Positions 48,628 through 56,689 of a stretch of DNA of 64,000 nucleotides are shown one piece after another. Below the pieces are notes generated by a model that was given only the letters and a program-made list of their open reading frames with translations, did not search any database and was not told the origin of the DNA. This stretch comes from JAUVXJ01 sp964433755. Lineage in GTDB: Bacteria; Chloroflexota; Anaerolineae; UBA7937; B3-Chlor. Position numbers and translations under genes: made by a program. The stretch is taken from NCBI GenBank assembly GCA_964433755.1, contig CAYSSR010000003.1, positions 372,001-436,000 of the forward strand. Reading direction: 5' to 3'. Within the stretch, counting starts at the first letter, position 1; each line of letters begins with the position of its first letter.

Positions 48628-50850
48628 TCACACGCTGCCTTGCATGGCCCACCACACTCGCTCCGCGGTGGCCGGGAACTGGTCGATCCACACTCCCACC
48701 GCGTCGTGGATGGCCGAGAGTATGGCCGGAGCGGTGGGCAGGGTAGTCATCTCACCGATGCCCTTGGCGCCGTAAGGACCGCTGGGGTCGGGGACCTCCA
48801 CCGTGACCGACTTGAACTCGTGGGGCATGTCCATCACCGTAGGGATGTAGTAGTCGGCCAGGTAGCGGGTCTTGGGCACACCCTCTTGCTGGATGTACTC
48901 CTCGGTGAGAGCGTAGCCAACGCCCATATGCACGCCACCCGCCGATTGCCCATCGATCATGGCCGGGTTCACCGACTTGCCCACGTCCTGGGCAGCCCAG
49001 AACTTGAGGACCTCGGTCTCACCCGTCTCCGAGTCCACTTCCACGAGAGCGACGTGGGCAGCGTAGCCGTAGGCGAAGTGAGGCACCGCCATACCGGTCT
49101 CCGGATCGTAGGGCTTCGTTGTCTGCACGCTCTGGCCGTGGAACTCATACTCAGCCTCCACGAAGGTCTCCCCTGACTCGGCCACCAGGATCTGATCTCG
49201 CTTCTGCAGCGCCTCCTGGCATGCGTGGACCAGAGCGTTGCCCGAGATCCAGGCCAGTCGGGAGGCGGAGCAGCTTCCGGAGTCGGGCACCTTGGCAGTA
49301 TCCACCAGGGAGACGCGAACCTGATCGTACTCTACATCCAGAGCCTCGGCGGCGATCTGTGCCAGGAGGGTTTGCACGCCCATGCCCACGTCGCAGGCCC
49401 CGCTGAGCACGGTCACCCGAGAGATCTCGCCCGCCTCGTCCAGGTTGAGCTGCACACCCACCGTAGACTCGTCGTCGGAGCCGAAAGAGTAGCCCACGTT
49501 CTTGAGGCCGCACGCCACCGCGATACCAAGACGCTTGTGAGGAGCCGACGGCCTCCCCAGCGCGGGTCGCAGCCAATGCCCGTCCTCTTCCCTCCAGCCC
49601 GCCGCCAGCGCCGCCTGCTTCAGCGCCTCTCCGATGCCCACGCCCTGCGGCATCTGGTGGCCGGTCAAGGCGATGGAGCCGTCTCTGAACAGGTTCTTCA
49701 TCCTCAGTTCCACGGGGTCCATGCCTAGCTTCTCGGCCAGCTTGCTCATCTGCATCTCGTAGATGAAGGCGGCCTGAGTGGTGCCGAAACCCCGCATAGC
49801 CATGGTTACCGCGTTGTTGGTATAGACGGCGTAGGCGTCCACCTTGGCGTTGGGCACCACGTAGGGGCCAGCCGCGAAGCTGGTGCCTGCCTCCAGGACG
49901 GGGACGGTGGTCGAGGCGTAGCCCCCGGAATCCGACACGATCTCAATGTCCACCGCTGTGAGCGTGCCGTCCTTCCTGGCACCGGTCCTGTACTTCACGT
50001 ACCACGGGTGTCGTTTGCCGGTTCTGGTCATGACTTCGGCGCGGTCGAAGACCATCTTCACGGGCCGCCGCACGCAGAAGGCACAGAGGGCCAGTAGATG
50101 CTGGACGTGCATGTCCTCGCGCCCACCGAAGGCCCCACCAACCGCGGGCACTATCTCCCGTATCTGCTCCTGGGCCAGGTTCAGCATCGGCGCGATCTGC
50201 CGCTGGTCGTGGTCGGGCCACTGGGCACCGGAGATGACAGTCACCCGGCCTTCATCGTCGATGTAGCCGACGCCGGCGTCGGGCTGCATGTAGACGTGTT
50301 CCACGTAAGGCGTGACGTAGTAGCTCTCCACCACCACGTCCGCCTCGGCGAAGCCCTTCTCCCAGTCCCCCTTGCGGATCTTGATGTGCCGGAAGACGTT
50401 GCTCTCACCCCGCTCCTCGTGGACGAGGGGCGCGTCAGGCTTCATAGCCTGGCGTGGATCGCTAACCACCGGCAGCAGATCGTACTCGACCTTCACCAAG
50501 CGGCGTGCCTCCTCGGCCACCTTCTCGCTCTCCGCCACCACGATAGCGATGCGGTCGCCGAGCCAGCGCACCTTGTCTCCCACACCCACCAATACCGGCT
50601 GGTCCTGGACGATGATCCCATACTCGTTCACGGGAACGTCCTGGGACGTGAGCACCCTCACCACGCCGGGCAGAGCCTCAGCCTGGCTGGTGTCCACCTT
50701 GATCACGCGAGCGTGGGGAAACTCGCTCCACACCACCTTGGCGTAGAGCTGGCCCTCCATGTCGAAATCCTGAGGGAACTTACGGCTGCCTCTGACCTTG
50801 GTTGCGGCGTCTTTCTTGGGGACGCTCTGGCCAAGCACCCTGGTGCTCAT
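48628..50850 (-). CDS. Molybdenum hydroxylase large subunit (xanthine dehydrogenase/CO dehydrogenase family)
   Basis: The 740-residue subunit holds the molybdopterin cofactor of a three-part hydroxylase. Family marks are GSRKFPQDFDMEGQLYAKVV (start), GGAFGGREDMHVQHLLALC (GGAFGG pterin contact, about residue 225), AMRGFGTTQAAFIYE (about residue 335) and, near the end, PYGAKGIGEMTTLPTAPAI with the catalytic Glu in GIGE. The active-site loops distinguishing xanthine dehydrogenase, CoxL or aldehyde oxidase are not decisive: the CoxL AYxCSFR loop is absent, so CO oxidation is unlikely. It is third in the operon; its start overlaps the 2Fe-2S gene by 4 nt. Substrate is probably a purine or other N-heterocycle or aldehyde. 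Confidence 0.9.
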   Translation of the reverse strand: MSTRVLGQSVPKKDAATKVRGSRKFPQDFDMEGQLYAKVVWSEFPHARVIKVDTSQAEALPGVVRVLTSQDVPVNEYGIIVQDQPVLVGVGDKVRWLGDRIAIVVAESEKVAEEARRLVKVEYDLLPVVSDPRQAMKPDAPLVHEERGESNVFRHIKIRKGDWEKGFAEADVVVESYYVTPYVEHVYMQPDAGVGYIDDEGRVTVISGAQWPDHDQRQIAPMLNLAQEQIREIVPAVGGAFGGREDMHVQHLLALCAFCVRRPVKMVFDRAEVMTRTGKRHPWYVKYRTGARKDGTLTAVDIEIVSDSGGYASTTVPVLEAGTSFAAGPYVVPNAKVDAYAVYTNNAVTMAMRGFGTTQAAFIYEMQMSKLAEKLGMDPVELRMKNLFRDGSIALTGHQMPQGVGIGEALKQAALAAGWREEDGHWLRPALGRPSAPHKRLGIAVACGLKNVGYSFGSDDESTVGVQLNLDEAGEISRVTVLSGACDVGMGVQTLLAQIAAEALDVEYDQVRVSLVDTAKVPDSGSCSASRLAWISGNALVHACQEALQKRDQILVAESGETFVEAEYEFHGQSVQTTKPYDPETGMAVPHFAYGYAAHVALVEVDSETGETEVLKFWAAQDVGKSVNPAMIDGQSAGGVHMGVGYALTEEYIQQEGVPKTRYLADYYIPTVMDMPHEFKSVTVEVPDPSGPYGAKGIGEMTTLPTAPAILSAIHDAVGVWIDQFPATAERVWWAMQGSV

Positions 50851-51329
50851 TCCGCATCTCCCTCCTCGGCCATACGCTGTGCAGCCAGCTCGATGGCCTC
50901 GACGATCTGATAATACCCCGTGCAGCGGCAGATGTTGCCGGAGGTGCCCTCTTTGATCTCGTCTCGCGCCGGATGCGGGTTCTGGTCCAGCAGCGCCTTG
51001 GCCGACATGACCATGCCCGGAATGCAATAGCCGCATTGGGGAGCTGTCACGTCCACGAAGGCCTGCTGGATGGGATGGAGCTGCCCTGCCTTAGCCAAAC
51101 CCTCGATGGTGGTCACCTCGCGCCCCTGGGCCTTGAGGGCCGGGTAGATACACGAGGTTACGGTCTTGCCGTCCACCAGGACCGTGCAGGCCCCACACTC
51201 TCCTTCGCCACAGGCCACCTTGGTGCCGATGAGTCCCAGCTTGTCGCGCAGCACGTGCACCAGGAAATCACCTGGATCGACCTCCACGGAGACGTCCTTT
51301 CCGTTCAGCATCATGCTAAGAGTTGGCAT
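50847..51329 (-). CDS. Molybdenum hydroxylase small subunit, 2 x [2Fe-2S]
   Basis: The 160-residue subunit carries electrons between the Mo and FAD subunits. The N-terminal plant-type ferredoxin has CGEGECGACTVLVDG with a further Cys in KTVTSCIYP. The C-terminal helical domain binds the second cluster through CGYCIPGMVMSA and NICRCTGYYQIVEA. Length and motif order match CoxS/XdhC-type small subunits. It overlaps the FAD-subunit gene by 14 nt and the large-subunit gene by 4 nt. GGAAGG precedes ATG 51329. Confidence 0.95.
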   Translation of the reverse strand: MPTLSMMLNGKDVSVEVDPGDFLVHVLRDKLGLIGTKVACGEGECGACTVLVDGKTVTSCIYPALKAQGREVTTIEGLAKAGQLHPIQQAFVDVTAPQCGYCIPGMVMSAKALLDQNPHPARDEIKEGTSGNICRCTGYYQIVEAIELAAQRMAEEGDAE

Positions 51330-52206
51330 GGCTACCTTCCTCTCCAGCGACCGAGGCCGCGGCCCGCGTCAGTGCCCGTCGCACCAGCACTTCCACCATG
51401 CTCTTGCGGTACTCGGCGCTGCCTCGCAACAGCGAGTAGCGAGGCTGGGCAGCTTCCGCAGCGAGCCTGGCTGCCTCCGCCACCTCGGCGTCGCCAGGCG
51501 CCCGGCCCACCAGGGACTGGGCCGCCTCCGTCGCCACGAAAGGTGTAATGGCCACAGGGCCGATGGCTATCCGCGCCTGTCGCACAGCCCCGTCGTCCGT
51601 CCACAGCGCCACCCCCGCGTTCAGAATAGGCAGGATCAGGGCCTTGCGCTTGGCAAGCCTCTCGAAAGCGCTGCCAGCCCCGTCGCCCAGCCCTCGAAAA
51701 CGCAGTTGGGTGATCATAGCCTGGCAGGCATCGACAGTGCTGCGCCCCACCCCGGCGTAAAGATCGGCGATGGGCATCCACCGCCGCCCGCTTGCCTCGG
51801 CCACCTCCGCCTCCGCGTCCAGAGCGAAGAGGCCGATGGCACCGTCAGCCGCGGGCAGGGCATTAGCCACGTTGCCCACGAGCGTGCCCACGTTGCGGAT
51901 CTGAGGACCGCCCACGGAACCACAGGCCTGAGCCAGCACAGCAGCCTGGGAACGGATCAAGGGCGACCTGGCCACCTGGGCGTGAGCCACCCCCGCCCCA
52001 ATGTAGACCAAACCATCCCGTTCCTCGATGCTCCCCAGGCCGGGGATGTCGGTGATGTCCACCATCACCCGCGCAGGGTTACGACCGCGCTGGCATTGCA
52101 GCGCCAGGTCGGTCCCCCCGGCAATGATGCGAGCCTTCCCTCCGTGGGCTTGCAGCATCTCCAGCGCTTCTTCGACGGACTGTGGAAACAGGTAGTCATC
52201 CCACAT
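51316..52206 (-). CDS. Molybdenum hydroxylase FAD-binding subunit
   Basis: The 296-residue subunit passes electrons from the iron-sulfur clusters to NAD+ or another acceptor. It starts YLFPQSVEEALEMLQAHGGK, then ARIIAGGTDLALQCQRGR, the FAD pyrophosphate motif (AGGTDL). It continues with VGGPQIRNVGTLVGNVANAL, a second FAD motif (NVGTLVGNVANA), and a CO_deh_flav_C domain (residues 175-285). This corresponds to CoxM/XdhB-type subunits. It is the first gene of the operon: AAGGAGGTAGAAGGT precedes ATG 52206. No maturation factor is adjacent. Confidence 0.93.
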   Translation of the reverse strand: MWDDYLFPQSVEEALEMLQAHGGKARIIAGGTDLALQCQRGRNPARVMVDITDIPGLGSIEERDGLVYIGAGVAHAQVARSPLIRSQAAVLAQACGSVGGPQIRNVGTLVGNVANALPAADGAIGLFALDAEAEVAEASGRRWMPIADLYAGVGRSTVDACQAMITQLRFRGLGDGAGSAFERLAKRKALILPILNAGVALWTDDGAVRQARIAIGPVAITPFVATEAAQSLVGRAPGDAEVAEAARLAAEAAQPRYSLLRGSAEYRKSMVEVLVRRALTRAAASVAGEEGSHANS

Positions 52207-52517
52207 ACCTTCTACCTCCTTCCCTCAGCCCCCTTCAGTGGCTGGGGTTTCGGTGCTTCACTCTATACGATGGCAGCACCGGCGTAGCAGCGCCAGGACG
52301 AGGCGGGACTCCCTCGAATCGAGGCAGGGGCAACACCAGCCGAACGTGAGTCCCGGGGTCATGCACGTTCGTACCAACAGCGCCACCCACCGGAGCGTGC
52401 GATGGGATTCTATCATCGCGCAAGGGATGCGAGCAAGTCCGCTGGCACCCTCCGGGCCAGTGGCTTGCCTCTAGCCGCCCGGCGCGACTCCAGGCGCGCC
52501 AGGGGATAGGGTCTCCC
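52207..52517. promoter_or_regulatory. Intergenic region upstream of the hydroxylase operon
   Basis: No gene was seen. A minus-strand TATAGA (52267-52262) with a poor -35 (CTGCTA, 17 bp away) is the best promoter candidate, about 55 nt before the FAD-subunit ATG. Confidence 0.35.
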
Positions 52518-53300
52518 CTACGTGGGAGGCTCTATGGTCACGGGTTGGTCCAGGTCAGACAGCTCGAACGTCAGGTTCATGCTGCCCGACTCCCGAGCAC
52601 CCTCGTACTCCACGGCGTATACGGCCTTGACCAGGGAGAGGTCCTTCGTGGAGATCCAGGCCTCGCCGGTCCCTCCTCCGCTGAACAGTCCCAGCCACCC
52701 CGGCTCGAAGGTCACCGCGAACTGGAGGTGGTAACAGTCCACTCCGTTGGCCTTTTCCTGGCCCATCAGTGCGGGGCCCTCGTAGAACCCCAGCATCTCC
52801 ACCCACCGCGCCGGGTTCGAAGCGAAAGGAGCGATGGGGCCCATGCTCCACCCGCTGGAGAGGGATTCGTCTTCCCAGTAGCCCGTGGACCCGATGATGA
52901 TGGTCTCCACAGGGTCCTCGTCGTAGGACGACACTCCCTCGAAGTGGGCACGGTCCGGCAGCACCAGCACACCCTCGCCCGACGCAGTGTAGCTTCCCAC
53001 CACCTCTTTGTCGAAGACGAAATGGGCTGACGTGACCTGACCCATCTTCTCCACGCTGCCGCCCACGATCCCTTCGGGAGAGAGGACAACCTCAGTCGGT
53101 GCCTCCGTGGGGGCCACGGTCTCCACCGGCGTGTCTGAGGAGGCCACCGCTACCTCCGTCGGTGTCTCCCACTGCAGCGGCTCCGTCGGCACTTCTACAT
53201 CCGGGGTGAGTGTTGCCGACTCCTCGGGCTGAGGCACGCAGGCCAACAGCAGCACAAACAGCATAGCCACCGCGAAACACGCGGCTCGCGTTCTTGTCAC
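52518..53300 (-). CDS. Lipoprotein of the LppX/LolA-like fold type (hypothetical)
   Basis: The 260-residue product has a lipoprotein signal ending in VLLLACVPQ, a Thr/Pro/Glu linker of about 55 residues, and a beta-rich domain. That domain opens with KMGQVTSAHFVFDKEVVGSY and continues with VLVLPDRAHFEGVSS, STGYWEDESL, GVDCYHLQFAV and GEAWISTKDLSLVKAVYAVE. The order (averaged strand pattern, then helix, then Tyr-Trp strand, then ISTKDLSLVK) resembles LppX/LprG and DUF6612-type lipoproteins that hold lipids. That link is by pattern only. GTG 53300 has GGAGGGAGC right before it and leads into the signal peptide. It has its own promoter at 53428-53457. Confidence 0.75.
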   Translation of the reverse strand: MTRTRAACFAVAMLFVLLLACVPQPEESATLTPDVEVPTEPLQWETPTEVAVASSDTPVETVAPTEAPTEVVLSPEGIVGGSVEKMGQVTSAHFVFDKEVVGSYTASGEGVLVLPDRAHFEGVSSYDEDPVETIIIGSTGYWEDESLSSGWSMGPIAPFASNPARWVEMLGFYEGPALMGQEKANGVDCYHLQFAVTFEPGWLGLFSGGGTGEAWISTKDLSLVKAVYAVEYEGARESGSMNLTFELSDLDQPVTIEPPT

Positions 53301-53427
53301 GCTCCCTCCTCCGCCAAAGCTCGATGCCACCTACCTCGGTCGGCGGCCACAATGATCCTGATGCGCCTGACCCTCGTGCTCCTCGTACAAGAGGAACCTC
53401 AAACCACACCCGACCAGGCGGCAGACG

Positions 53428-53457
53428 ATTATAGCGCCGCATGGGAAGGCAGAGCAA
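53428..53457 (-). promoter_or_regulatory. Promoter for the LppX-like lipoprotein
   Basis: Minus-strand TTGCTC (53457-53452), 18 bp and TATAAT (53433-53428), followed by CG. The same boxes and spacing occur before the response regulator (56085-56056). Confidence 0.6.
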
Positions 53458-53553
53458 GAGTGGTCGCCGACACGTACCCCGTCGCCCCGTGCGGCTACAG
53501 GAGAAAGGCGCCGCAAGCCATAGCGTCCAGGGCTAGCGGACGTACTCCAGTCG

Positions 53554-53562
53554 TGCTACGAT
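53554..53562 (+). promoter_or_regulatory. Possible extended -10 for the transglutaminase gene
   Basis: TGcTACGAT at 53554-53562, 40 nt before ATG 53602; no convincing -35. The remainder of 53301-53601 shows no gene. Confidence 0.35.
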
Positions 53563-53601
53563 TGGGCGGGGTGGCCACCCCATCCAGGCAGAGGCACAAA
53601 G

Positions 53602-54684
53602 ATGAACCACCATCACAGTTATCTACTGATAATCACCGTGGCGCTGACTCTCGCCATGTCGGCCTGTAGCCTGTACGTGCAGAAAGCAGTGGAAACACCG
53701 AGGTCGGAGACAAGCCCTTCGGCCACGGCACCACCGTTGCCCACACCGGAGCGCAGACCCACGGTCACTTCCAGCCCTACCCCCACAGCCACGACGCCCC
53801 CTTCATCGGAGTCTAACATCCTCTCCCACACTGATTACCAGGTCACCAACCGGGTAACCTTGACCAACGCTGGGCCAGGCGTCGCGGAGCGCCTGACTCT
53901 GCGGGTGGCACTGATCAGAAGCCTGGCACCCTATCAGGAGCTGCTCGACTCCCAGGTGTCTCCATTAGATTACGAAGTTGTGGAGGACGGGCACGGCAAC
54001 CAGTATGCCCGCTTCGAGTTCTATGGCGTGGGCCCCGGCGAGTCTGCGCAAGCCGACCTCACCTATCAGGTCAGGGTCTATGAGCTCGCCCACGACCTCA
54101 CGGCCTGCCAGGGTGAGACGCTCGACACCTTCCTCGACGCCGAGGCCAACGTGGAGTCCGACGACCCGAGCATAGCGGCCCTGGCGGACCAGCTATCTCA
54201 AGGGCAAGACAGCCCTTGCCAAACCCTCCGAGCCTTATACGACTATGTAGGCGACAACATGACCTATAGCTCGTACCAGGCGAGCGACCACGGCGCCAAA
54301 TGGGCCTTGGACCAGGGCAGCGGCGACTGCACCGAGTTCGCCGATCTGCTGCTGGCCTTGAGCAGGGCCGCCGGAATCCCGGCTCGCTTCCTGGAAGGTG
54401 TGACCTACCGGGAGGGCACGCGATCGGAACTGGGCCAGATCAAGCACGACTGGCTGGAGGCGTATCTCCCAGGCATCGGCTGGGTGCCTCTGGATCCCAC
54501 CTGGGGTCGCTTCCCCCAGAGGAGGGAGAGCTACTTCGCTCGCATGAGCCCCGATCACATCGTGGTCACCGTGGGAAGGAACCTCACCACTCTAGGGGGC
54601 TATCACTACTTCTACTACACGTGGGTGGGCCAGAACATAGACGTGTCCCACGAGACAGAGTGGGAGGTCCTTGTCATCCAGTGA
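53602..54684 (+). CDS. Transglutaminase-like lipoprotein
   Basis: The 360-residue product has a lipoprotein signal (VALTLAMSACSLY), a Pro/Thr/Ser linker, an extracellular beta domain (residues about 80-190) and a transglutaminase-like cysteine-protease fold. The catalytic Cys is in QGSGDCTEFADLLLALSRAA (about residue 241), the His in IKHDWLEAYLPGIGW and the Asp in PLDPTWGRF, giving a complete triad. In this family the activity is usually peptide hydrolysis or cross-linking outside the cell. ATG 53602 is followed directly by the signal peptide. It converges with the rubredoxin-like gene, with a terminator between. Confidence 0.88.
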   Translation: MNHHHSYLLIITVALTLAMSACSLYVQKAVETPRSETSPSATAPPLPTPERRPTVTSSPTPTATTPPSSESNILSHTDYQVTNRVTLTNAGPGVAERLTLRVALIRSLAPYQELLDSQVSPLDYEVVEDGHGNQYARFEFYGVGPGESAQADLTYQVRVYELAHDLTACQGETLDTFLDAEANVESDDPSIAALADQLSQGQDSPCQTLRALYDYVGDNMTYSSYQASDHGAKWALDQGSGDCTEFADLLLALSRAAGIPARFLEGVTYREGTRSELGQIKHDWLEAYLPGIGWVPLDPTWGRFPQRRESYFARMSPDHIVVTVGRNLTTLGGYHYFYYTWVGQNIDVSHETEWEVLVIQ

Positions 54685-54744
54685 CCGGTTGGCCCCACGG
54701 CGGATCCAGGCCCCTGCTCCGACAGCACCGTCCAGACACGAAAA

Positions 54745-54772
54745 AGAGGCAAGGCCAGTCGGCCCTGCCTCT
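54745..54772 (-). terminator. Intrinsic terminator of the rubredoxin-like gene
   Basis: Stem AGAGGCAAGGCC/GGCCCTGCCTCT (one mismatch) with loop AGTC. Read on the minus strand it is followed by TTTTTCG, a proper T run. On the plus strand the follow-on (CTGTTTG) is weaker but may also stop the transglutaminase transcript. Confidence 0.8.
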
Positions 54773-54820
54773 CTGTTTGCACGGTCTTCCCGAAACCCAG
54801 GAAGCGCTCACGCGAGGGTG

Positions 54821-55045
54821 CTAGTCGTAGTCCTCCCAGTCGTCGTCCTCGTACTCGAAGAACTCGAAATCCTCGCCGCTAGCACCACAGTCGGGGCAAA
54901 CGGCAGGCGGTCTGTCGCCGACGCGGATGTGACCGCACTCCATACACTCCCACTCGCCCGTGGGGACCTGCTTCCGTCGTGGCCTGCTCGGCAAGACCTC
55001 AGCAGAATCATAATCAGAGGTATTCCCTCTCTTATACGTACTCAT
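54821..55045 (-). CDS. Small rubredoxin-like / zinc-ribbon protein
   Basis: The 74-residue product has a disordered basic N-terminus and one metal-binding knuckle pair: WECMECGHIRVG and CPDCGASGEDFEFFE (CxxC-N16-CxxC), as in the C-terminal rubredoxin-like domain of rubrerythrin. The tail is strongly acidic (EYEDDDWEDYD). It may carry iron for electron transfer or zinc for structure. GGAGG precedes ATG 55045, and an unusual inverted-repeat leader lies upstream. A true terminator follows, so it is probably transcribed alone or after the response regulator. Confidence 0.8.
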   Translation of the reverse strand: MSTYKRGNTSDYDSAEVLPSRPRRKQVPTGEWECMECGHIRVGDRPPAVCPDCGASGEDFEFFEYEDDDWEDYD

Positions 55046-55165
55046 CGTACCTCCATTTGCGAGGGACTCGCTCTTACTCCTCAGCAATGCTTCTCCGATT
55101 CACCGTTGGACTTGGATTTGCTTCTTGCCTTTAGTCGATAACCCCTCCCAAATCGCGACCTGATA

Positions 55166-55256
55166 GTACGAGGCACCGTTTTTCCACCGCCTCGTACCAC
55201 AGAGTCTAGCACACAGTGGTACCATTGGGGTACCAGGACAGTCCCAAAACGGTGCC
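55166..55256. repeat. Cluster of nested inverted repeats
   Basis: Within 91 bp are four mutually overlapping perfect inverted repeats. GTACGAGGC (55166-55174) pairs with GCCTCGTAC (55189-55197). GGCACCGTTTT (55172-55182) pairs with AAAACGGTGCC (55246-55256). GTACCAC (55194-55200) pairs with GTGGTAC near 55216-55222. TGGTACC and GGTACCA flank a 5-nt spacer (about 55217-55235). They cannot all form at once. It lies between the response regulator and the rubredoxin-like gene on the same strand. Protein binding or alternative RNA folding is inferred. Confidence 0.55.
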
Positions 55257-55309
55257 AAACACAACGAGAGGGTCCCGGTTCTGCCACTCCAGTTGCCGGA
55301 ATAGGGGTC

Positions 55310-56005
55310 CTATTCCTCCCGAGGGGAGAAGGCGTAGCCAACGCCGGGGATGGTCTTCACGTACCGGGGTTCCTTTGTATCAGCCTCGACCTTGCGTCGC
55401 AGCCTCCGCACCAACCCCTTGACCAGTCGATAGTCAGCCTCGCCGGAGTAACCCCAGACTCTCTCGACGATGGTCTCGGTGGGGACCACTCGGCCCTGGT
55501 TGCTCATCAAGCAATACAGGAGGCGAAACTCCAGGTTGGTGAGACTGATCTCGGGGCGACCCGGCAGCCTGACCGTCCTGCTCTCGGGGTCGAGCTCGAC
55601 TCCGCCAGCCTCCAGGCTCGATACGCTGGTCAAAGGAAGCGAGCGGCCGCGCCGTAGAAGCGCTTTGACCTTGGCCGCGAGGATTCGCGGGCTGAAGGGC
55701 TTGACCACGTACTCGTCTATCCCCAGCTCGAAGCCACGAAGGATGTACTCCTCGTCCCCACGCGGAGAGGAGACGATCACGGGAGCGATAGTCTCCCTGC
55801 GCAGCGCAGCGCATACCTCCAGAGGGTCAAGGCCGCTATCGTCGGAGTCGACGAGGATCGCATCCGGGGCCTCTTTTCCGAACGCCGAGAGTGCTCCCTC
55901 CGCAGTCGGTCGCAGTGTGGTCACGGCGAGCAATCCTGCCTGGCGGAAGATGAGGGATAGCAGCTCGGCTGAGTTGGAGTCGTCGCTCACGATCAGTATC
56001 TTCAT
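55310..56005 (-). CDS. OmpR/PhoB-family response regulator
   Basis: The 231-residue protein has a receiver domain (residues 1-115) with acidic Asp8/Asp9 (VSDDSN), phospho-acceptor Asp53 (ILVDSDDSG), Ser79/80 and Lys102 (VVKPFSP), all in place. A winged-helix DNA-binding domain (residues about 130-228) follows, with SLTNLEFRLLYCLMSNQGRV and the end TIPGVGYAFSP. No sensor kinase lies beside it, so it is an orphan within this window. Its own promoter is at 56056-56085. The repeat cluster just downstream could include its binding sites, which is inference. Confidence 0.92.
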   Translation of the reverse strand: MKILIVSDDSNSAELLSLIFRQAGLLAVTTLRPTAEGALSAFGKEAPDAILVDSDDSGLDPLEVCAALRRETIAPVIVSSPRGDEEYILRGFELGIDEYVVKPFSPRILAAKVKALLRRGRSLPLTSVSSLEAGGVELDPESRTVRLPGRPEISLTNLEFRLLYCLMSNQGRVVPTETIVERVWGYSGEADYRLVKGLVRRLRRKVEADTKEPRYVKTIPGVGYAFSPREE

Positions 56006-56055
56006 GCTGCCCTCGCACCCGGTGCGGCTGGCGTACCTGCAAGCAACGCTCCACG

Positions 56056-56085
56056 ATTATAGCAGCAGGACAACAGACGGAGCAA
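56056..56085 (-). promoter_or_regulatory. Promoter for the response regulator
   Basis: Minus-strand TTGCTC (56085-56080), 18 bp and extended -10 TGcTATAAT (TATAAT 56061-56056). The leader to ATG 56005 would be about 45 nt. Confidence 0.65.
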
Positions 56086-56199
56086 CACAGGTGGGGCGCA
56101 ATCCAGCGCGTGGCGTACTCGCTCCGCTCGTGTTACACTTCGGCGTCGAAGGCTTCATTTGGCGCCCAACCGATGCTACGCGTGGAGGTATGCTTGGAC

Positions 56200-56664
56200 A
56201 TGACAACTTCCGTAAGGGCCGTCCGACTGCTGATCCCCGTTCTGCTAGTGTCTGTGCTGCTCGCGGGATGCCTGGTCAAGAAAGACAGCCCGGCACCCGG
56301 CTGTGTCGAATACTGGGGGCTCGCCCCCATGGGGGGCTGTTTCGGCAAGACCGCCATCGTCGATCTCCGGGTGGAACCGGAGATGGAATGCCTCCAGGTC
56401 TCGGTGAACAACTGCAACGGAGGTATTCTGGAGGTCAGCAACTCCTGCGCTGAGATACTGTTCTTGAGCCGGATCACCATCCACCCCGGAGAAAACAACG
56501 TGGGACTGGACCTGGGCAGGGAGAACGACGAGTACTTCCTCCAGCGCGCTGACAGCAACTTTTCGCAGTATATCCCCGCAGAGGGCGAAGCCGTGGAGAT
56601 CTTGGGGATGATGGGTGCCGTAGAGGTAAGAATAACCTTCAACAAGACCAGCGAGCTCTGCTAG
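56200..56664 (+). CDS. Small secreted lipoprotein, unknown
   Basis: The 154-residue product has a lipoprotein signal (LIPVLLVSVLLAGCLVKKD) and a beta-rich Cys-containing domain (GCVEYWGLAPMGGCFGKTAI, MECLQVSVNNCNGGILEVSN). The even spread of Cys suggests disulfides. No family is recognised. GGAGG lies 12 nt before ATG 56200; the frame is open further 5' without a signal. An extended -10 TGtTACACT sits at 56131-56139 upstream. It converges with another lipoprotein gene, leaving only 25 bp. Confidence 0.65.
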   Translation: MTTSVRAVRLLIPVLLVSVLLAGCLVKKDSPAPGCVEYWGLAPMGGCFGKTAIVDLRVEPEMECLQVSVNNCNGGILEVSNSCAEILFLSRITIHPGENNVGLDLGRENDEYFLQRADSNFSQYIPAEGEAVEILGMMGAVEVRITFNKTSELC

Positions 56665-56689
56665 TTAGCACGGCACCTGTCCAGGCCCG

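Noticed and set aside
47261..48775. 504-codon open frame opposite the beta-helix gene
   Set aside because: Antisense to a gene with signal peptide and beta-helix repeats; translation has no fold-like pattern.
48628..52206. CO dehydrogenase (CoxMSL)
   Set aside because: Subunit order fits, but the large subunit lacks the AYxCSFR active-site loop, so it was left as a general molybdenum hydroxylase.
55210..55240. T-box element (GGTGGTACC-like sequence)
   Set aside because: The TGGTACC is on a palindrome and is not followed by the GCG of the T-box on either strand; no specifier stem was seen.
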